Positions 36,979 to 46,303 of a stretch of 64,000 nucleotides of DNA are shown in pieces (the first letter of the stretch is position 1; the number at the start of each line of letters is the position of its first letter). The stretch spans positions 1 through 64,000 of the forward strand of contig DASXNY010000007.1 in NCBI GenBank assembly GCA_036494715.1, in the 5' to 3' direction. Under the pieces are notes generated by a model. The model saw only the letters and a list, made by a program, of their open reading frames with translations, did no database searches and was not told the origin of the DNA. The position numbers and the translations under genes are program-made. This stretch comes from JAICJR01 sp036494715 (GTDB lineage Bacteria; Actinomycetota; Thermoleophilia; Solirubrobacterales; Thermoleophilaceae).

Positions 36979-37148
36979 TGCAGCGTTTGTTAGTGCGTGG
37001 ACTCGCGATCGCGATGATCGCGTTGCTCGCGTTCTTGACCTTGGGCGTCGCCCTCGAGCACGGAGTCGACGTGCTGGTGATCGTGTCGTTCGTGGTGCTG
37101 GCGATAGTGGGGATCGGGGTGCTCGGAGCACTGGGATCGGATGACTAG
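36978..37148 (+). CDS. 56-residue two-TM membrane protein
   Basis: A small protein with two predicted TM segments (LAIAMIALLAFLTLGVAL and VLVIVSFVVLAIVGIGVLGA) and a short acidic C-terminus. Its ATG overlaps the rhomboid stop (TAATG) and its stop overlaps the carboxypeptidase start (ATGACTAG), so the three genes are tightly coupled in translation. No known family recognised. The strict overlaps on both sides and the regular membrane pattern argue that it is real. Confidence 0.72.
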   Translation: MQRLLVRGLAIAMIALLAFLTLGVALEHGVDVLVIVSFVVLAIVGIGVLGALGSDD

Positions 37149-38163
37149 TCCCAGCCCTCTTCAGGGCGGGTCGCGACGAAGGCGGTACCGCAAGCGCCAT
37201 CTGTGGCGGCGGCGCTTCCGCGCGCTGCTCACCGTGCTGATCCCCGTGGCCGGCGTCGCCGCCGCGTGGTTCCTGCTCGCGGACAACGGCGCCACGGTCG
37301 GCAACGGCCACGCCTCGCAGGCCTCGCTCGCACCGGTGACGACGGAGCCGCCGCCGGCGGCCGCCCCTGCGCCGCCCGGCAACCCGTACGCGGTCTCGCT
37401 CGAGCGGCCCGACACGATGCCGTTCCAGTTCAAGCACCCGCCGAGCGCCGCCATGGTGTTCGACGTCAAGACGGGGCGCGTGCTCTGGCGCCGCAACCCG
37501 CTCGAGATACTGCCGATCGCGAGCATCACCAAGCTGATGACCGCCCTGCTCGTGGTCCAGCACACAAGTCCCGGCGACGAGGCGCTGATCACGCCCGACG
37601 CGCTGCACTACACCGGCTCGGGCGTCGGTCTCCTGCCGCGCGGCAAGCACGTGACCGTGAAGGCGCTCCTCTACGGGCTGCTGCTGCCGTCCGGCAACGA
37701 CGCCGCGATCGCGCTGGCCGATCACGTGGCGCATACACAGCCGCGCTTCGTGGCGATGATGAATGCGAAGGCGCGCCAGCTCGGCCTGCGCTGCACCCAC
37801 TACGTCTCGCCGCACGGCCTCGAGGCGGGCAACCGCTCCTGCCCGGACGATCTCGCCGCGCTCGCGCGCATGGACCTGCACTACTCGCGCATCTCCACGA
37901 TCGTCGGCAGCGCGCACGCGATCGTCCACTTCCCGATCAAGGGCGGGAAGCTCTACCTGAACAACACCAACCCGCTGCTGCGAATGGGCTACCCGGGCAC
38001 GATCGGCCTCAAAACCGGCGACACCGACGAGGCCGGCCACTGCCTGATCGCGATCGTGCGGCGTGGCCCGATCACGCTCGGCGTCGTCCTGCTGCACTCG
38101 CCCAACCCGCAGGAGCAGGCGCGGGCGCTGCTCAACCGCGCGTTCCGCGTCTACCGCGGCTAA
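37141..38163 (+). CDS. D-alanyl-D-alanine carboxypeptidase (PBP5-type, membrane-anchored)
   Basis: A 340-residue penicillin-binding enzyme that trims peptidoglycan stem peptides. N-terminal basic tail (GGSRRRRYRKRHLWRRRF), one TM anchor (residues about 28-47), a Pro/Ala linker, then the peptidase S11 domain with the three motifs SITK (about residue 129), SGN (about 184) and KTG (about 291). The C-terminal PBP5 domain is absent. The start overlaps the small membrane protein gene by 8 bp. The stop TAA shares CTAA with the convergent cyclase gene. Confidence 0.93.
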   Translation: MTSPSPLQGGSRRRRYRKRHLWRRRFRALLTVLIPVAGVAAAWFLLADNGATVGNGHASQASLAPVTTEPPPAAAPAPPGNPYAVSLERPDTMPFQFKHPPSAAMVFDVKTGRVLWRRNPLEILPIASITKLMTALLVVQHTSPGDEALITPDALHYTGSGVGLLPRGKHVTVKALLYGLLLPSGNDAAIALADHVAHTQPRFVAMMNAKARQLGLRCTHYVSPHGLEAGNRSCPDDLAALARMDLHYSRISTIVGSAHAIVHFPIKGGKLYLNNTNPLLRMGYPGTIGLKTGDTDEAGHCLIAIVRRGPITLGVVLLHSPNPQEQARALLNRAFRVYRG

Positions 38164-41100
38164 CCGATCGCCAGCAGCTCGCGGGCGCGTTGCGCCAGCT
38201 GCGGCACGCGTAGCGACTCGAAGTCGCGGGCCGCTTCCTCGAGCATCCTCGTGGCGGACTCGGAGCCCTGGTCGCGCGCCAAGCGCCCGGCCAGGAGTCG
38301 CACGCGGGCGGCGTCGAGCGGCCGGCCGATGTCGAGCCAGGCGCGGCGCGCCTGCTTGAGCTTGTCGAGGTCGCCGCTCGTGAAGCCGTCGGCCTGAAGC
38401 GCCGCCGCCTGACCCACCGGGTAGTGGAGCCGCTCGGCCAGCTCGGCGGCCTCCTCGGCGGCCTCGCGGCCCTGCTCCTCGCGGCCCGACATCGCGTAGG
38501 CCTCGGCGCGCGAGGCGATCGCCTGGATCGACTGGGCGATCAGGCCGGCGCGCTCGCAGACGTCGAGCGCCTGGCCGAGCGCGGTGACGGCGCCGGCGAA
38601 ATCGCCGCGGTCGCGCAGCATGATCGACAGCCCGAACAGAGCCGAGAACGCGGCCTCGGACCAGCCCACCTGCTCGGCCAGCTCGTGCGCCCGGCGGTAG
38701 AGGCGCTCAGCGTCCTCCCAAGCGCCCTCGCGCCAGTGCAGGATGCCGCGCAGCACGTACGGCAGGCAGAGCTTGCCCGCCAGCCCCTGCTGCTCGCTGA
38801 GCCGCGCGCTCGCGTCGCTCGAGTCGCGCACCGCATCCCAGTCCGCGCGGTAGAGCGCGAGCCAGCCGAGCGCCGCGTGCAGCTCCACCTGCGAGGGCAC
38901 GTCGCCGATCTCCTCGGCCAGCGCTAGCGCGTCGGCGTAGGCGGATTGCGCCTGTGCGTAGTCGGCCTCCGACACCTCGAGGTGCTGGCCCAGCGCGAGC
39001 AGCGCCAGGATCGTCTCGCTCTGGTCCGAGCCGCGCGCGAGCTCCACCGCGCGCTCCAGGTTCTCGCGCGCCTTGGCCATGTCGCCGATGCGGCCGAACA
39101 CGCGGCCGAAGATCCCGTGCGCGCGGCTGGCCGCGCGGGTCTCGCCGAGCCGCTCGGCCAGGCGGAGCGCCTTCTCGGACGCATAGATCGCGAGCATGTT
39201 GTCGCCGGTCTGCATGTAGAGCCAGGCGGCCTCCTCGTACAGCCGCACGAGCTCCAGGCAGGGCGGGCCGTCCTTCAGCAGGTTGATGCCCTTCTGGTGG
39301 TGCTCGATCGCGGCGCGGCGATCGCCCTTGTGCCAGTAGCCCGAGCCGATCTTGCGGTGCAGGTCGGCGAGCCGCTCGAGGTTCTCCTGCATGCGGTGGT
39401 GCTCGAGGCATTCCTCCCAGACCTCGATCGCGGCGTCCACGCGGCCGAGCCGCAGCGCGGCGTCGCCCTGCTTCTCGCCCACGCGCGCGAGCGCCTCGGG
39501 GTCGTGGCGGCGGGCGAGATCGCGGGCCGTCTCATAGTGCGAGAACGCTTCGCGGTTGGAGTAGAAGCTCATCGCGGCGTCGCCCGCCGTCTCGACGTAG
39601 TGCAGCGCCTTGCGCTCGATGCGCTCGAGCTCGGCCGAGTCGAGCGTGGCCTCGCGGCCCAGCGCGGCGGCGCGGCCGTAGTGCTCGGCGAGCAGCGCCA
39701 CCACCTCGTCGGTGCGGTCGCCCGAGCGCTCCTCCACGAACGTGCCGACCTCGAAGTGCTTGTGGGCACGCACCGCCTTGGGCAGCATCTGGTAGGCCAC
39801 GTCGCGGATCAGCACGTGCTTGAAGGCGAGCTCGGGCTCACCCGCCAGGCTGCTGCCCTCACCGGGCACCACGATGTCCTTCTCCTGCAAGGCGGCGAGC
39901 GCCTGTGAGAGGTCGCGGCCCTCGCCCTCCGCCACCGAGGTGAGCGATCCCTGCCAGAACGTGCGGCCCACCACCGAGGCGTGCTGCACGAGGCGGCGCT
40001 CGAACGGGTCCAGGGAGTCGAGCCGTGCTGCGAGGAGCGCCTGCACGGTGTCCGGCAGCTCACCGCCGTTCGAGCCACCCTCCTCGCTCAGGAGGCGGAC
40101 CATCTCCTCGGCGAAGAATGGGTTGCCGCCGGCGCGCTCGGCAACCGCCGGCACGATCGACTCCTCGGGGGAGCCGGCCGGCAGCAGCGAGGAGATCAGG
40201 TCGCGCGTCTCGCCGGGGCTGAGCGGCTCGAGGAAGATCGACGTCGTGCCGCGACGCCCGCCGCCCCACCCGGGCCGGCGCTCCAGCAGCTCGTCGCGGG
40301 CGAGGCACAGGATCATCAGCGGACCGCGCACCCACTGGCCGAGGTGCTCGATCAGGTCGAGCATGCCCTGGTCGGCCCAGTGGATGTCCTCGAACACGAG
40401 CACGAGCGGGTTGCGCCGCGCCATCGCCTCGATCGCCATCTGCACCGCGGCGAAGAAGCTCTCGCGCATGCGCTGCGGGTCGTGCATGTCGGGCACGGCG
40501 ACGTCGGGCGGGGCCTCTATGCCGAGCAGACGGCCCATCAGCGCGGCCATGCGCCGGGGGTCGCCGTCGCAGGCGAGCATCTCCACCTTCTCGGCCATCT
40601 TGGTCCATGCGACATCGGCCGGATCCGAGTCGACGATCCCGCACTCGGCGCGCAGCACCTCGCCGAGCGCCCAGAAGACGATGCTCGATCCGTACGGCAG
40701 GCAGCGGCCCTGGCGCACGGTCGGCGGGTTGGGCCGGCGGTCGAGCTCGCTCTCGAGCTCGCGCGTCAGGCGGCTCTTGCCGACGCCCGCCTGCCCGATC
40801 ACCGTGATCAGATGCGGGCGGCGCTCGCTGACCACGCGGCCGTACAGGCCCCCGATCAGCCGCAGCTCCTCGCGCCGGCCGACGAGCGGCGCCTCGCTGC
40901 GCGGCAGCACGCGCCCGGCGGGCTGCGCGGCGATCACGCCCACGGCCTCCCAGGCCGTCACGCGGTCGGCGCGTCCCTTCAGCTCGAACGTCTCGAGCGG
41001 CCGGTACTCGACCGCGTGGCGGGTGGTGCGGTAGGTGCGCTCGCCGACGGTCACCGAGCCCGGGCGGCCGGCGGTCTGGAGCCGCGAGGCCACGTTCACG

Positions 41101-41678
41101 GTGTCGCCGATCACCGTGTAATCGCGTCCGACCGCGCCGGCGAGCACCTCGCCGGTGTTGACGCCGACGCGCAGGGCGAAGGTGACGCCGTGCGTCTCGT
41201 CAAGACCGGTGTTGATGTCCGCCATCGCGTCCTGCATCCCGAGCGCGGCGCGCACCGCGCGCTCGGCGTCGTCCTCGTGCGCAACCGGGGCGCCGAAGAT
41301 CGCCATGACGTTGTCGCCGATGTACTTGTCGACGGTGCCGCCGTAGCGCTCCACCTCGTCACCAAGCCGGCGCAGACAGCGCTCGACGAGGCCCTTGACG
41401 GCCTCGGGGTCCATGCGCTCGGCCACCGCCGTGTAGCCGGACAGGTCGGCGAACACGACGGTCACCTGGCGCCGCTCCTCGGGCAGGGCGGCGGGCTCCA
41501 GCGGGCCCGGCCGTGGCAGGTCCTCGAGCGGAGCGCCACACGACATGCAGAAGCGCGCCTCGGGCGGCAACGGCGTGTCGCAGACGGCGCAGCGCCGCTC
41601 GAGCGCCGAACCGCACGACATGCAGAAGCGAGCGCCCTCCGGGTTCTCGTACGAGCAGCTAGGACATGCCTTGCTCAC
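38160..41678 (-). CDS. Zinc-ribbon/class III nucleotide cyclase/AAA/TPR protein
   Basis: A 1172-residue signalling protein. Two zinc ribbons at the N-terminus (CPSCSYENPEGARFCMSCG; CAVCDTPLPPEARFCMSCG), a class III cyclase domain at about residues 70-240 (VVFADLSGYTAVAERMD with the metal Asp, GDNVMAIFGAP with the second Asp, VIGDTVNVASRL with the transition-state Asn/Arg), an AAA-type ATPase (Walker A GQAGVGKSRLTRE near 292; Walker B LVLVFEDIHWAD near 423) and many TPR-like helices to the end. Probably makes cAMP in response to a ligand or partner bound by the C-terminal part. Cytosolic. Convergent with the carboxypeptidase gene. Confidence 0.88.
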   Translation of the reverse strand: MSKACPSCSYENPEGARFCMSCGSALERRCAVCDTPLPPEARFCMSCGAPLEDLPRPGPLEPAALPEERRQVTVVFADLSGYTAVAERMDPEAVKGLVERCLRRLGDEVERYGGTVDKYIGDNVMAIFGAPVAHEDDAERAVRAALGMQDAMADINTGLDETHGVTFALRVGVNTGEVLAGAVGRDYTVIGDTVNVASRLQTAGRPGSVTVGERTYRTTRHAVEYRPLETFELKGRADRVTAWEAVGVIAAQPAGRVLPRSEAPLVGRREELRLIGGLYGRVVSERRPHLITVIGQAGVGKSRLTRELESELDRRPNPPTVRQGRCLPYGSSIVFWALGEVLRAECGIVDSDPADVAWTKMAEKVEMLACDGDPRRMAALMGRLLGIEAPPDVAVPDMHDPQRMRESFFAAVQMAIEAMARRNPLVLVFEDIHWADQGMLDLIEHLGQWVRGPLMILCLARDELLERRPGWGGGRRGTTSIFLEPLSPGETRDLISSLLPAGSPEESIVPAVAERAGGNPFFAEEMVRLLSEEGGSNGGELPDTVQALLAARLDSLDPFERRLVQHASVVGRTFWQGSLTSVAEGEGRDLSQALAALQEKDIVVPGEGSSLAGEPELAFKHVLIRDVAYQMLPKAVRAHKHFEVGTFVEERSGDRTDEVVALLAEHYGRAAALGREATLDSAELERIERKALHYVETAGDAAMSFYSNREAFSHYETARDLARRHDPEALARVGEKQGDAALRLGRVDAAIEVWEECLEHHRMQENLERLADLHRKIGSGYWHKGDRRAAIEHHQKGINLLKDGPPCLELVRLYEEAAWLYMQTGDNMLAIYASEKALRLAERLGETRAASRAHGIFGRVFGRIGDMAKARENLERAVELARGSDQSETILALLALGQHLEVSEADYAQAQSAYADALALAEEIGDVPSQVELHAALGWLALYRADWDAVRDSSDASARLSEQQGLAGKLCLPYVLRGILHWREGAWEDAERLYRRAHELAEQVGWSEAAFSALFGLSIMLRDRGDFAGAVTALGQALDVCERAGLIAQSIQAIASRAEAYAMSGREEQGREAAEEAAELAERLHYPVGQAAALQADGFTSGDLDKLKQARRAWLDIGRPLDAARVRLLAGRLARDQGSESATRMLEEAARDFESLRVPQLAQRARELLAIG

Positions 41679-41734
41679 TTCGAGGCTGACGATATCCGCG
41701 CGTCGCTATGTGCTGCGTGACGTTTGTTGCATTT

Positions 41735-41769
41735 CGGTCCGCGGTCCACGGTCCACGGTCCACAGGTCA
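41735..41769 (+). repeat. Heptamer array upstream of a small gene
   Basis: Five contiguous 7-bp units: CGGTCCG, CGGTCCA three times, CAGGTCA. It lies in the gap between the divergent cyclase gene and the 61-residue gene at 41831. Confidence 0.82.
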
Positions 41770-41830
41770 ATGCCCGGGCGATGCTGCCGATCACCTAGGG
41801 GCAACCCGATCTTTCCGACGGAGGACAGCC

Positions 41831-42016
41831 GTGAAGGAGTACCGCGACGAAGCGATGAAGCACCTCGAGGCCGCCGAGCGGGCGCTGCCGCCGGAGCCCA
41901 CCGACGTGCCGCTCGCGAACTACCAGGTCAACGTCGCCATCGCCTCGAGCCTCGTCGCCATCGCCGAGACGCTCCACGCGATCAGCGCCAGCCTCGACAA
42001 GCTGTCCGCCGGCTGA
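41831..42016 (+). CDS. 61-residue hypothetical protein
   Basis: A small, probably helical soluble protein (KEYRDEAMKHLEAAERAL; VNVAIASSLVAIAETLHAIS). The start is GTG at 41831, six bases after GGAGG; a longer in-frame reading from 41708 lacks such a site. No family recognised. Its stop is one base from the stop of the convergent glycoside hydrolase gene. Confidence 0.62.
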   Translation: MKEYRDEAMKHLEAAERALPPEPTDVPLANYQVNVAIASSLVAIAETLHAISASLDKLSAG

Positions 42017-42017
42017 T

Positions 42018-43151
42018 CTAGCCGGTAGGCGCGGGCGGAAGCTTGATCGGCTTCGCCTTCGCCACCGCCGCGTGCCTGACCCACGAGCGCAGCGCGCTGA
42101 AGGTGCGCCGCGCCTTGCCGTGCTTGTCGAGCAGCGACGTGTCCCAGTTCACATGAACCGGCGGTGACACCAACCCGTACTGGAGCATCGACTTCACGTG
42201 CGGGTTGTGGTACGCGATCGAGAAGGCCTGCCTCAGGTAACTGGCCTGGTGCGACGACGACAGCCTGAAGCGGCCGCTGACCATGTAGCCGTACTCGTTC
42301 AGGTAGAGCGGGAGCACCCCGCCCTTGGGCGTGCGCAGGCGGTGCTGGTGGCGTAGCACGCTCAGCTCGTGCGTGAGGCGGCTCAGGTTCGCGATCGTCA
42401 CGTCGCCGGAGCCGGCCGGGCGCGAGTGCGGCGAGTGCCGGTAGTCGTAGGGGTGGTGGGCGTAGCCGTCGGCCTTCAGGTGCGAGTGGCCCACCATCCG
42501 CTTCAGGAACGTGAGCGGCGCCATGCCGGCGGTGCCGCGCGCCTGTGGCGAGGTCTCGCCGATCAGGACCTTGGCCTTCGAGTCCGAGCTCTTGATCGCG
42601 CGGTAGCCCGCGAGGTAGAGCAGCTTGTAGAGGTGCGGCGCGCTGCCGTGCGGCGCGAGCCAGCTCTTCCAGTTGGGCTCGTTCCAGATGCTGTAGCGAT
42701 CGACCCTGCCCTTGAAGTGCCTGGCGACGTCGCGCACGAACTGCCCGTAGGCGCTTGCGCGCGGCTTGTAGACGCCGATCCTGTGGTTGCCGGTGGCCCA
42801 GGCGGGAGCGGGACCGGTGAGCGTGAGCTCAACGCGGATGCCGTGAGCGGCCGCCTGGTCGATCAGAGAGTCGAACTTGTACCAGTTGTACTGGCGCTTC
42901 TTGGGCGCGTGCTTGTGGCCCGCATACGCGATCTCGTGGGACCAGATGAAGTTGACGCGTAGGCGCGTGACGCCGAGCTGCTCGGCCTTCTGGAAGGCCT
43001 TGTCGCGGCCGTACCAGGCCTGGTTGAGGAAGACGGAGTCGTCCTGCAGCGCGACCTCCATGTGGCGCGCCGCATGAGCGGAGGCGGCCGGGATCAGGAG
43101 GCCGGCGGTGGCCAGGGCAGTGATGGTGAGGTTCTTGAGGTGTCGTCGCAT
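42018..43151 (-). CDS. Secreted clan-A glycoside hydrolase-like protein
   Basis: A 377-residue protein with a signal peptide (RRHLKNLTITALATAGLLIP, cleavage after AHA at about residue 28) and a TIM barrel of the GH-A type. The acid/base Glu is in YSIWNEPNWKSW near residue 157 and the likely nucleophile Glu is in PLYLNEYGYM near 282. Related proteins are annotated as cellulase- or GH39/GH42-like; the sugar target is unknown. I chose ATG 43151, the start of the signal peptide; a longer frame upstream is unlikely. No good ribosome-binding site is at the normal distance. Confidence 0.82.
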   Translation of the reverse strand: MRRHLKNLTITALATAGLLIPAASAHAARHMEVALQDDSVFLNQAWYGRDKAFQKAEQLGVTRLRVNFIWSHEIAYAGHKHAPKKRQYNWYKFDSLIDQAAAHGIRVELTLTGPAPAWATGNHRIGVYKPRASAYGQFVRDVARHFKGRVDRYSIWNEPNWKSWLAPHGSAPHLYKLLYLAGYRAIKSSDSKAKVLIGETSPQARGTAGMAPLTFLKRMVGHSHLKADGYAHHPYDYRHSPHSRPAGSGDVTIANLSRLTHELSVLRHQHRLRTPKGGVLPLYLNEYGYMVSGRFRLSSSHQASYLRQAFSIAYHNPHVKSMLQYGLVSPPVHVNWDTSLLDKHGKARRTFSALRSWVRHAAVAKAKPIKLPPAPTG

Positions 43152-43323
43152 GTAGGGGTTCGGAACACTCCTCGCCCCAGGGAGGTTGCGGTGCCCCTCC
43201 TCCCGCTGGGGGATGCCCGACGCGCCAGTCCGCGCAACATTTCGCACGACCGCAGCACATACGCGATGTGTTTCAAGCGAGAGGAACGCGTACCTGCGTA
43301 GGCACTAGGCCACGGGCGAAGAA

Positions 43324-43396
43324 TGGAGCCTGCCGGGATCGAACCGGCGACCTCCTGCTTGCAAAGCAGGCGCTCTCCCAACTGAGCTAAGGCCCC
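43324..43396 (-). tRNA. tRNA-Ala (anticodon TGC)
   Basis: A 73-nt cloverleaf on the minus strand: acceptor GGGGCCT with AGGCTCC plus A73, D-arm TAGCTCAGTTGGGAGAGC, anticodon loop CTTTGCAAG with TGC, T-arm GTCGCCGGTTCGATCCCGGC. CCA is not encoded. TACCAT at 43412-43407 is a possible -10 element ten bases upstream. Confidence 0.97.
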
Positions 43397-43434
43397 GTTG
43401 CGACTAATGGTAGGCGCGGCGGGGCCTCGGGGAC

Positions 43435-43475
43435 GACAGCTGAGGGAGCCGCGCGCCCGCGGCTCCCTCGCTGTC
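43435..43475. terminator. Long hairpin, possible terminator of the 43610 transcript
   Basis: Six plus twelve paired bases with one bulged T (43435-43440 and 43442-43453 with 43458-43475), loop CGCC. It lies 135 bp past the stop of the leftward gene at 43610 and before the tRNA. No T-run follows on either strand, so termination efficiency is uncertain. A smaller hairpin (43480-43497, AGCGGC and GCCGCT) is adjacent. Confidence 0.5.
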
Positions 43476-43609
43476 GGTTAGCGGCTTTCTTGCCGCTCCG
43501 AACGACGGAACCCTCCAGGCCGTCGTGTTCTGGTTATCGTCGCCACCCGCTTGGGGCAGCAGCGTCCTAAACCCGGACTGGACGAACGTTCAGGCGCTCT
43601 GGGAGCGGT

Positions 43610-44098
43610 CTATTCGAAGTCGAAATCGCGCGGCGGCTTCTGCTCGAACCAGAGGCGATCGTGCTCGGGCGCGTCTTGGAGAAACTCGGGCGTCTCCTCG
43701 AGGACGTCATCCGAGTCCTCGGACTCTTCATCGGGCGCCAGCGCGTCGTGTTCCTGGGTGTCCTCGTCCGGGGGGGCGGGGGGCGGGGGGCTGGGGGCGG
43801 AGTCCTCGCGATCAGGCATCGTTTCGGGCTCGAACTCAGGCACCCCGCCCGGCACGAAGTCAGGCTCGCGCGGCAGCGCCTCATCAGCCGCGACGGCCTT
43901 TTCGCCAGGCTCGGCCTCCTCGTCCTGCACCTCCGCACTCTGCACATCTGCGCTCTGCTCCGGCGGCGAAGCCGCCGGGAAATCCCTACGCGCAGGGCCT
44001 AGCGCCTCGGCCTCCTCCTGGGAGATCTCCTCATCACTCGCGCCGTGGAGGCGCTTGAGCTCGAGGTGCTCCCGTATTGCGTCGTCGAGAACCCCCAT
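43610..44098 (-). CDS. Acidic low-complexity hypothetical protein
   Basis: A 162-residue protein. The N-terminal 35 residues look structured (MGVLDDAIREHLELKRLHGA), the middle is acidic and Pro-rich and probably disordered, and the C-terminus ends in a motif-like stretch (APEHDRLWFEQKPPRDFDFE). This N-terminus plus C-terminal motif layout suggests a protein-interaction tether. Follows the GGDEF gene by 35 bp on the same strand. Part of the disordered region is written by a degenerate heptamer array. No function known. Confidence 0.65.
   Translation of the reverse strand: MGVLDDAIREHLELKRLHGASDEEISQEEAEALGPARRDFPAASPPEQSADVQSAEVQDEEAEPGEKAVAADEALPREPDFVPGGVPEFEPETMPDREDSAPSPPPPAPPDEDTQEHDALAPDEESEDSDDVLEETPEFLQDAPEHDRLWFEQKPPRDFDFE
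43932..43960 (+). repeat. Degenerate heptamer array in the acidic protein gene
   Basis: On the + strand: TCCGCAC, TCTGCAC, one extra A, TCTGCGC, TCTGCTC. Encodes a Ser-Ala/Val-Gln stretch on the minus strand. Weaker than the other arrays. Confidence 0.45.
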
Positions 44099-44133
44099 CG
44101 CGCGCGTAGCGTAGCGAGCTTGGTCACCAGACC

Positions 44134-46095
44134 TCAGGTCGCCGCCCGCACGGGCTCCGCGCGTTCGACGCGGTTCTTGCCGCTGCGCTTGGCTCGGTAG
44201 AGCGCCGCATCGGCCGCCGCGATCAGCGATCCCTTGTCCCCGGCGGACATCGGAAGCGAGGCCACGCCGAAGCTCGCGGTCACGCTCAGTGTGCCCTTGC
44301 CGTCGAGGCGCTTGATGTTGAGCGCCTCGATCGCTGTGCGCATGCGCTCGGCCAGCAGCTCGGCGCCTGAGAGGTCGGTCTGGGGCAGGATCACGGCGAG
44401 CTCCTCGCCGCCGTAGCGGGCCGGCTCGTCGATGTCGCGCGAGAGCGCGCGCAGGCAGCGCGCCACCTCGAGCAGCACGAGGTCGCCCTGCTGGTGGCCG
44501 TAGGTGTCGTTTACGCGCTTGAAGTCGTCGATGTCGAGCATCGCGAGGCCGACGGAGCTCTGGAAGCGGCGGCTGCGCTCGATCTCGTTGTCGAGCGATT
44601 CCTGGAAGTGGCGCACGTTGAAGAGGCCGGTGAGCTCGTCGGTGACGGCCTGGTGCTGGACGGTCTCGTGCAGGTTGGCGTTCTCGATCGACACCGCCGC
44701 CTGGCCGACGAGGTAGGCGAACAGCTCGCGTTCGGTCTCGTTGAAGTCCGGCCCCTCGCGCACGATCGAGATCACGCCCACGTAGTCCACCTCGCTGCCC
44801 GCGCCCACACGCGCCCGCAGCGGGCCGGCCATCGCGTGCACGCCGTCGATCGAGGCCGATGTCGGCCGGTGCTGGTCCACCGGCTGCTCCTTGCCGGACG
44901 CCTCGAGGTTGGCGAGCAGGTCGGCGACGTTCTCCTCGCGGATGATGAACGCGTCGCGCTCGGCCGCCGTGATCGCCCTCATCAGGCGCTCGTGCGAGCC
45001 GCCGATGTGCACGGCGTGCATGCGTCGTGCATCGATCGGCACGGCGCGGCCGGCGTCCGCGTCGCAGGCCTCGACGGCGGTACGCACGGCGAGCTCGAGC
45101 AGGCCCTGGCGGTCGAGCCCGGCGGCGAAGGCGTCGCCCACGCGGCGGATCGTCTCCTCGAGCTCGCGGCGCTTGGCCTCCACCTCGGCGATCTTCCCCT
45201 CGAGCTCGCGCGACATCTTGTTGAACTCCTGGCCGAGTGCGGCGAACTCGTCGTCGCCGTGCGTGGGCACCGGGGTGGAGAAGTCGCCCTTGGCGAGCCG
45301 GCGCGCCGCGCCCAGGAACTGGTCGATCTGGCTCTGGAGCGCGCGCACGATGAACACGGACAGGACCAGCGCGAGCACGAGGAAGCCGAGCAGGATCACC
45401 CCGATCAGTACACGGCTCTGGCTGATCGACTGGGTGACGCCCTGGGACTCGGTGAAGGCGCCGACGGACAGCGACGGCCCGACCGGCTCCGCGATCTCCT
45501 CGAAGCGGCCGCGGTAGTTCGTGCCGTCGATCTTCACCTTGTTGCCCGAGGTCGGCGGGGGGCCGGGGCCCTGCTCGTTGAGCGTGGACGCGAGCCGCTG
45601 GTTGTGGCTGAAGAGCCGCATCTGCAGGTCGGTGAGCCCGCCGACGGACTCGACGAAGGTCGCGGGGTTGGTCACAGACACGGCCAGCGAGCCGAACTGC
45701 TTGCCCTTCTTGTTCGTCGGTCGCGCGAGGGCCGGGGCGATCGCCGGGTTGTTGCCCGCGAGCGCGACGAGCTTGCCGTTGGTGTCGTAGAGCGCGACGG
45801 TCCGGATCGGTGGCTTGATCAGCTTCTGGAGCTGGGCCTGGACGGCGCCCGGCGTTTTCGCTCGCAGCGCGCGCTGGAGCGCCGGATCGCGGGCGACCCG
45901 GCGGAGCTGCGGCGTCGCCTCGGCGCGCTCCTGCCGGTAGACCGCGAACGCCACGCGCAGACCCTCGGCGATGCGGGCATCCGCCTTGCCGAGCTGGCTC
46001 TGGGAAGTGATGCTGAAGAGGACGAGCGCTACTGCCCCCATCGGCACGACCACGATGATCGTGAAGAAGAGGAGCAGGCGGGTACGGAAACTCAT
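44134..46095 (-). CDS. Membrane diguanylate cyclase (HAMP-GAF-GGDEF)
   Basis: A 653-residue sensor. TM1 at residues 7-27, an extracytoplasmic domain of about 220 residues, TM2 near 235-255, a HAMP linker (RALQSQIDQFLGAARRLAKG), a GAF-like domain (about 310-470) and a C-terminal GGDEF domain. The active site is RYGGEELAVIL, and the inhibitory RxxD site (RDID) sits five residues before it, so it should make c-di-GMP with product inhibition. An upstream reading to 46326 crosses the tRNA gene and is rejected. HD-GYP-type counterpart at 50329. Confidence 0.92.
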   Translation of the reverse strand: MSFRTRLLLFFTIIVVVPMGAVALVLFSITSQSQLGKADARIAEGLRVAFAVYRQERAEATPQLRRVARDPALQRALRAKTPGAVQAQLQKLIKPPIRTVALYDTNGKLVALAGNNPAIAPALARPTNKKGKQFGSLAVSVTNPATFVESVGGLTDLQMRLFSHNQRLASTLNEQGPGPPPTSGNKVKIDGTNYRGRFEEIAEPVGPSLSVGAFTESQGVTQSISQSRVLIGVILLGFLVLALVLSVFIVRALQSQIDQFLGAARRLAKGDFSTPVPTHGDDEFAALGQEFNKMSRELEGKIAEVEAKRRELEETIRRVGDAFAAGLDRQGLLELAVRTAVEACDADAGRAVPIDARRMHAVHIGGSHERLMRAITAAERDAFIIREENVADLLANLEASGKEQPVDQHRPTSASIDGVHAMAGPLRARVGAGSEVDYVGVISIVREGPDFNETERELFAYLVGQAAVSIENANLHETVQHQAVTDELTGLFNVRHFQESLDNEIERSRRFQSSVGLAMLDIDDFKRVNDTYGHQQGDLVLLEVARCLRALSRDIDEPARYGGEELAVILPQTDLSGAELLAERMRTAIEALNIKRLDGKGTLSVTASFGVASLPMSAGDKGSLIAAADAALYRAKRSGKNRVERAEPVRAAT

Positions 46096-46224
46096 TCGTG
46101 CATAGGCCGAGCAGAAGGCTAGCGACGAGCCGGATGCCCGGGCCTCATATAGGCATTCGTTCGAGGTCCTGAGTGCCCTGCCTGCCGCTACCATGGACAG
46201 GTCCGAGGCGCGGCTGCGCCACTC

Positions 46225-46297
<73 letters not shown>

Positions 46298-46303
46298 TTC
46301 TCG

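Noticed and set aside
43480..43497. Second intrinsic terminator next to the long hairpin
   Set aside because: Six-bp stem without a T-run on either strand; too weak to call alone.
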